A stretch of 8,000 bases of DNA. It comes from Desulfuromonadaceae bacterium UBA5613. GTDB lineage: Bacteria > Desulfobacterota > Desulfuromonadia > Desulfuromonadales > UBA2197. The stretch covers positions 480-8,479 of the forward strand of contig DIKR01000100.1 of the NCBI GenBank assembly GCA_002424625.1, given 5' to 3'. Positions 5,915 to 8,000 of this stretch are shown piece after piece (position 1 is the first letter of the stretch; every line of letters begins with the position of its first letter). Below the pieces are notes generated by a model, which made no database searches, was not told where the DNA came from, and worked only from the letters and a program-made list of their open reading frames with translations. The position numbers were made by a program, and so were the translations under genes.

Positions 5915-6831
5915 GTCTTCGCAATCAGCGCGGTGCCGTTCTCCTCCTCGTTCTCGTTGTTGTCGCCCTCCTTTCGGCGCTCCTCACCGACTGGGCTTTT
6001 TCTACCCTCGTCGATCTGCGTTTGACCGAGACCTTTCGTGACAGCAATCGCGCCTATTATCTGGCGCGGGGCGGGGTAGAGGTCGGACGGCAGCTGCTCT
6101 GGATGGATAAGAATGAATATGACACGCCGAGCGAGATGTGGGGGGTGGGGATTCCTTCTTATCCGGTCAGCGAAGAAGCGACGGTTTCGATCAGTATCGT
6201 TGATGCGGATGGCCGCTTTAATCTCAACAAGGTTGTCGATAACCTCGGTGAGAATCCGAATCCGCTCATGCGTGATCGTTTGCGCCGACTCCTGACCCAT
6301 CTGGAGATTGATGATCCTGACGCTCTCAGTGATGCCCTGATCGACTGGATCGACCGCAATCAAGCAACCTCGCCGCGCGGGGCGGAAAATTCCTGGTATC
6401 AGGGGCTGGCGTCGCCGCTGGCGAGCAAGGATGGTCCGCTCGATACCGTCGACGAGCTGCTGCTGGTGAAAGGATTTACTCCGGAGATCGTACAAAAACT
6501 GACACCGCATGTCACTGTTGCCGGAGTGGGCCGGCTCAATCTTAACAGCGCCGGCAAAGATCTTCTCTTGATCTGGGATAGTGATGTCACCCCTGGCGCT
6601 ATCGATCAGCTGTTGGAGCGACGCCAGGAAAAACCTTTTAAATCGTTGACAGAAGTGCAGGAAGTCCTTGGCATCGTGACCTATTCAGCCTTGAATCGCA
6701 ATGTCGACATCGCTGTGAACAGTCAGTTCTACCAGATCCGCAGCGTTGCCCAGGTCAACGACGGAGTGCGCACGGTCGAGGTGCTCTTGGAAAAAGCCGG
6801 GAACCGGCAGCTCTGGCGGCGGGTTTATTGA
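5911..6831 (+). CDS. gspK: GspK, large minor pseudopilin (tip cap)
   Basis: GspK (306 aa) is the bulky subunit that caps the pseudopilus tip with GspI and GspJ. The leader MSLRNQRG is followed by AVLLLVLVVVALL. As is characteristic of GspK, the mature protein has no Glu at position 5 (L13 here). Family signatures include the segment DADGRFNLNKV at about 98-108, ALIDWIDRN at 142-150, and a second helical domain opening GRLNLNSAG at 207-215, followed by a helix-hairpin-like stretch (PFKSLTEVQEVLGI at 242-255). GGAGA at 5899-5903 sits 7 nt before the ATG, which overlaps the gspJ stop by 4 nt. It is the last T2SS gene here: no gspL or gspM follows. Confidence 0.95.
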   Translation: MSLRNQRGAVLLLVLVVVALLSALLTDWAFSTLVDLRLTETFRDSNRAYYLARGGVEVGRQLLWMDKNEYDTPSEMWGVGIPSYPVSEEATVSISIVDADGRFNLNKVVDNLGENPNPLMRDRLRRLLTHLEIDDPDALSDALIDWIDRNQATSPRGAENSWYQGLASPLASKDGPLDTVDELLLVKGFTPEIVQKLTPHVTVAGVGRLNLNSAGKDLLLIWDSDVTPGAIDQLLERRQEKPFKSLTEVQEVLGIVTYSALNRNVDIAVNSQFYQIRSVAQVNDGVRTVEVLLEKAGNRQLWRRVY

Positions 6832-6856
6832 AAAGAAGACTCAATTAATAGATAAA
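6828..6856 (+). promoter_or_regulatory. Possible sigma-70-type promoter for cbiET
   Basis: TTGAAA (6828-6833, overlapping the gspK stop) and GATAAA (6851-6856) are separated by 17 nt, with five and four matches to the consensus hexamers. The surrounding 6832-6870 stretch is markedly A/T-rich compared with the rest of the window. No hairpin terminator is visible after gspK, so read-through from the T2SS operon is also possible. I see no cobalamin riboswitch: the 48-nt gap is too short to hold one. Confidence 0.3.
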
Positions 6857-6869
6857 TGAATATACGGAT

Positions 6870-6874
6870 GGAGG
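6870..6874 (+). promoter_or_regulatory. Ribosome binding site of cbiET
   Basis: GGAGG ends 5 nt before ATG 6880. It is one of the strongest Shine-Dalgarno sites in the window and fixes the start of the cobalamin gene. Confidence 0.75.
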
Positions 6875-6879
6875 CAATT

Positions 6880-8000
6880 ATGGCCCAGGAAAAGATCTAT
6901 CTCGTCGGCGCCGGTATCACTGGCTGGGAAGGATTCGGCAGCAAGGCGCGGGACGTCATCGCCGCTGCTGACCTGCTGCTCGGGCATCAACGCCATCTCG
7001 ATATCTTCACTGATTTTAAGGGTGAAAAGCGCGAGCTGCCGAGCCTCCCGGAAGTGTTGGAGTTCCTGCGCCACAGCGAACAGCGGGTCGTTATCCTCGC
7101 CTCCGGCGATCCCAACTTTTTCGGCATCGCTCGCTTTTTGTTGCGCAACCTCCCCAAAGAACGGATCGAAATCCTTCCCAACGTTACCAGTGTCCAGTAC
7201 GCCTTTGCCCAGATCAAAGAACCCTGGGACGATGCCATCTTTGTTTCGGTGCATGGCCGCGGTCTCAAAGGAACAATCGACCGCATCGTTGCCGCCGAGA
7301 AAGCCGCCGTCCTCACGGATGAAAAAAATACGCCGGCCGTGATCGCGGCCGAACTCCTCGCCCGCGGTGCCGAAGGTTATGTGGTCTGGCTCTGCGAAAG
7401 CCTCGGTCTGAGCGATGAAAAGTTTACCCGCACTGACGTCAAGGGATTGCTGGAACTGCCCGCAGCCCCCCTCAATATTGTCATCTTCATCAAGGTCTGG
7501 GAGCCGACCTTACAGCAATATCCGCTGCTCGGTATCCATGATGACGAATTCGCCTCGGTAAAAAAGCTCATCACCAAGCAGGAAGTTCGCGCCGTCACCC
7601 TCGCCAAACTGGCGCTGCAGGATGATCTCGTCCTTTGGGACATCGGTGCCGGCAGCGGCTCGATCTCTATCGAAGCGAGCAATCTCCTCCCCAACGGCAA
7701 ACTCTTCGCCATCGAGAAGAACCCTCAGGCGTTGATCCATCTGCGCGAAAACCTCAAGAAGTTCGTGGCCCGTAACGTGCAACTTGTCGAAGCCTACGCC
7801 CCCGAGGGTCTGGAAGAACTTCCCGATCCTGACCGGGTCTTTATCGGTGGTTCCGGCGGCAATCTCGAAGAAATCGTCAACTTCCTCGACAAACGTCTCA
7901 AGGCCGAAGGGGTGATCGTCCTTAATGCGGTGACTCTCGACACCCTCACCAAGGCGGTGGAGTTCTTTGAAGATCACGGTTATCTCCTCGAAATCGTCTG
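6880..8000 (+). CDS. cbiET: CbiET (CobL-like) precorrin/cobalt-precorrin C5,C15-methyltransferase, C-terminus outside window
   Basis: A bifunctional enzyme of corrin ring synthesis (vitamin B12). The CbiE half methylates C5 (cobalt-precorrin-7 step); the CbiT half methylates C15 and decarboxylates the C12 acetate (cobalt-precorrin-6B step). Both use S-adenosylmethionine. The reading frame is open to the window end (373 complete codons). The N-terminal tetrapyrrole-methylase domain, about residues 5-205, shows YLVGAGITGWEGF at 7-19, LASGDPNFFGIA at 73-84, and LPNVTSVQYAFA at 99-110. The CbiT domain, from about 219, shows the motif region WDIGAGSGSISIE at 253-265, AIEKNP near 277-282 and FIGGSGG at 321-327. 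Fused CbiET/CobL proteins are usually about 400 residues, so probably a few tens are missing. Whether it belongs to the anaerobic or aerobic route cannot be settled from this gene alone. It begins 48 nt after gspK and has no functional link to secretion. Confidence 0.95.
   Translation, partial: MAQEKIYLVGAGITGWEGFGSKARDVIAAADLLLGHQRHLDIFTDFKGEKRELPSLPEVLEFLRHSEQRVVILASGDPNFFGIARFLLRNLPKERIEILPNVTSVQYAFAQIKEPWDDAIFVSVHGRGLKGTIDRIVAAEKAAVLTDEKNTPAVIAAELLARGAEGYVVWLCESLGLSDEKFTRTDVKGLLELPAAPLNIVIFIKVWEPTLQQYPLLGIHDDEFASVKKLITKQEVRAVTLAKLALQDDLVLWDIGAGSGSISIEASNLLPNGKLFAIEKNPQALIHLRENLKKFVARNVQLVEAYAPEGLEELPDPDRVFIGGSGGNLEEIVNFLDKRLKAEGVIVLNAVTLDTLTKAVEFFEDHGYLLEIV

Noticed and set aside
5764..6510. 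Minus-strand open frame opposite gspJ/gspK
   Set aside because: It crosses two well-supported overlapping genes on the + strand and shows no domain or ribosome site of its own.
1..6831. Cluster considered as a type IV pilus or competence pilus operon
   Set aside because: Five pseudopilins in G-H-I-J-K order, a GspG calcium-loop region and a GspK lacking Glu5 are specific to the T2SS; no pilT, pilM or major pilin is seen.
6832..6879. Cobalamin riboswitch upstream of cbiET
   Set aside because: Only 48 nt separate the genes and no B12-box-like conserved core is visible; such riboswitches are about 200 nt.

Overview
The window holds most of a type II secretion system (T2SS, general secretory pathway) operon on the + strand, followed by the start of a cobalamin biosynthesis gene. 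All genes run in the same direction. Coding density, GC-rich codon use (GC roughly in the high fifties by eye), the compact gspD-E-F-G-H-I-J-K order and a fused anaerobic-type CbiE-CbiT enzyme suggest a Gram-negative bacterium. A deltaproteobacterium of the Desulfuromonadales/Geobacter type is most likely, but this is inference; no rRNA or other taxonomic marker is present.

Layout: 1-915 is the C-terminal part of the outer-membrane secretin GspD (5' end outside the window). 908-2596 is the cytoplasmic ATPase GspE and 2598-3809 the inner-membrane platform protein GspF. 3897-4331 is the major pseudopilin GspG. 4349-4930, 4938-5306, 5303-5914 and 5911-6831 are the minor pseudopilins GspH, GspI, GspJ and GspK. 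6880 to the window end is CbiET (CobL-like), cut off at its C-terminus. Most junctions are tight (overlaps of 8, 4 and 4 nt; gaps of 1, 7 and 17 nt), as expected for one translationally coupled transcript. The secretin, ATPase, platform and all five pseudopilins are present; gspC, gspL, gspM and the prepilin peptidase are not in the window.

The least ordinary part is at the two ends of gspG. Both places carry inverted pairs of short palindromic repeats that begin with GTAGG(G/A)GC, the layout of REP/BIME elements mobilised by RAYT (TnpA-REP) transposases. The first pair lies between gspF and gspG, and its outer edge supplies the gspF stop codon. The second, of different palindrome sequence, lies inside the 5' end of the gspH reading frame and appears to encode much of an unusually long prepilin leader. 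These hairpins flank the gene for the major pseudopilin, which is needed in excess over its neighbours, so they may affect differential expression. That is a hypothesis.

I see no wholly new system: the machinery is a recognisable T2SS. The points worth following up are the repeat insertions, the modified gspH start, the absent inner-membrane partners after gspK, and the abrupt change to corrin biosynthesis.
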